Positions 7,000-7,538 of a stretch of DNA of 7,538 bases are shown piece after piece. The notes under the pieces were generated by a model. It did not search any database. It had not been told where the DNA came from and saw only the letters and a program-made list of their open reading frames with translations. Origin of the DNA: Chloroflexota bacterium (lineage in GTDB: Bacteria > Chloroflexota > Anaerolineae > Promineifilales > Promineifilaceae); the NCBI GenBank assembly GCA_024223125.1, contig JAAEOP010000608.1, positions 1 through 7,538 of the forward strand. The letters are read 5' to 3'. Within the stretch, counting starts at the first letter, position 1. Every line of letters starts with the position of its first letter. Both the position numbers and the translations under genes were made by a program.

Positions 7000-7070
7000 T
7001 TACAGATGAGTACAACGAATTACGTCAGTCTACAAAATTCGTTCCTTCATTCGTTGTACTCTCCAGGTAA
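7000..7070. repeat. GAGTACAACGAAT inverted repeat in the divergent intergenic region
   Basis: Perfect 13-bp inverted repeat gagtacaacgaat (7008-7020) and attcgttgtactc (7049-7061), loop 28 nt. The arms extend imperfectly to TTAC at 7000 and GTAA at 7070. An inner 8-bp pair, aacgaatt (7014-7021) and aattcgtt (7036-7043), allows alternative folding. No target duplication was recognised. The rest of the non-coding stretch 6811-7099 is AT-rich and shows nothing else beyond the weak promoter candidate. The repeat ends 29 bp before the methyltransferase start. Confidence 0.7.
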
Positions 7071-7099
7071 GAAACGGCACATTACGTTATCATTGTAAT

Positions 7100-7538
7100 A
7101 TGGAAACATATACCATACGCCAATGCCAGAATGATGATTGCCGTTTTCGCTTTCCGTCGCCAGCCGAAGCTGAACATATGGCTGTGTGTTTAAAATGTGG
7201 GGCTGCTACGGTCGTTACCCACACCCCACACCCCACCATCTCTGCCAATAACACACCCGGCAGTGGCCGTTTGCAAATCCAACTCCTGCTGGACAACATC
7301 CGCAGCATTTACAACGTCGGTTCTATTTTCCGCACGGCCGATGGCGCTGGCGTCACCCATCTCCATTTATGCGGCATCACGGCCACCCCAGACAACCCCA
7401 AAATGGCAAAAACCGCGTTGGGCGCTGACAGCGGCATGGGTTGGAGTTATAGCAAGAATGGGTGGGATACGGCCGTTGCTCTGCAAAAACAAGGCTGCCA
7501 ACTTTGGGCATTTAGAAGACACCTCCCAGACACAACCC
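7100..7538 (+). CDS. SpoU/TrmH-family RNA 2'-O-methyltransferase with Cys-rich N-terminus (3' end outside window)
   Basis: Predicted SAM-dependent enzyme that methylates ribose 2'-OH in tRNA or rRNA, in the cytoplasm. The first 146 codons are visible. The N-terminus carries C9, C14, C30 and C33 (C-x4-C-x15-C-x2-C), which looks like a small zinc-binding ribbon that could contact RNA. After a short linker the SPOUT domain begins at about residue 58. Motif 1 is LLLDNIRSIYNVGSIFRTAD, with N72, G74 and R78. HLHLCGITATP and KTALGAD follow, as usual for this subfamily. The SAM-binding knot lies beyond the window. Near the end the expected W-A-L-E-x-T reads W-A-F-R-R instead. Dropping one T at 7511-7513 gives WALEDTSQTQ, so a frameshift is possible. 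The ATG has no clear ribosome site. The RNA target cannot be assigned. Confidence 0.87.
   Translation, partial: METYTIRQCQNDDCRFRFPSPAEAEHMAVCLKCGAATVVTHTPHPTISANNTPGSGRLQIQLLLDNIRSIYNVGSIFRTADGAGVTHLHLCGITATPDNPKMAKTALGADSGMGWSYSKNGWDTAVALQKQGCQLWAFRRHLPDTT

Overview
The window looks like chromosomal DNA from a Chloroflexota bacterium, probably Anaerolineae-like. This is an inference from gene style: long GAF/kinase/receiver proteins, a multi-domain Ser/Thr-kinase-ATPase-histidine-kinase relic, a receiver-cyclase fusion and a lipoprotein-like HtrA protease. CGGCCG is also strongly over-represented, and intergenic DNA is rich in inverted repeats. No rRNA, tRNA or CRISPR array was seen.

The left part (1-5336, plus strand) is a signalling cluster. 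It starts inside a hybrid histidine kinase (GAF-GAF-HisKA-HATPase-REC-REC) and continues with a stand-alone receiver protein (2488-2850). Next is a broken remnant of a very large kinase (2930-4286), then a receiver-class III nucleotide cyclase (4293-5336). A plausible circuit is a phosphorelay from the GAF-sensing kinase to the free receiver and the receiver-cyclase, giving cAMP as output. The second kinase that should sit between them has decayed.

The right part holds a minus-strand HtrA/Deg-type serine protease (5485-6810), convergent with the cyclase. After a roughly 290-bp non-coding gap comes a divergent, window-truncated SpoU-type RNA methyltransferase with a four-cysteine N-terminus (from 7100).

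The most notable content is small mobile DNA. Two elements of 95 and 93 bp (3845-3939 and 5378-5470) share an 11-bp terminal inverted repeat, GTAAYYATTCA. They also share an asymmetric 8-nt spacer on one side only and a 15-bp inner inverted repeat whose central three bases differ but stay paired. Each is flanked by a perfect 8-bp target duplication (aattcaca; taacggat). One inserted between the N box and G1 box of the kinase remnant; removing it with one target copy restores the reading frame exactly. The other split an 18-bp-arm hairpin that fills the space between two convergent stop codons. GTAA ends plus 8-bp duplications suggest mobilisation by an IS66-type transposase. Three further families of inverted repeat occupy the other gaps: a nearly loopless 54-bp palindrome, a pair of GATTGG hairpins each just upstream of a receiver gene, and a GAGTACAACGAAT repeat.
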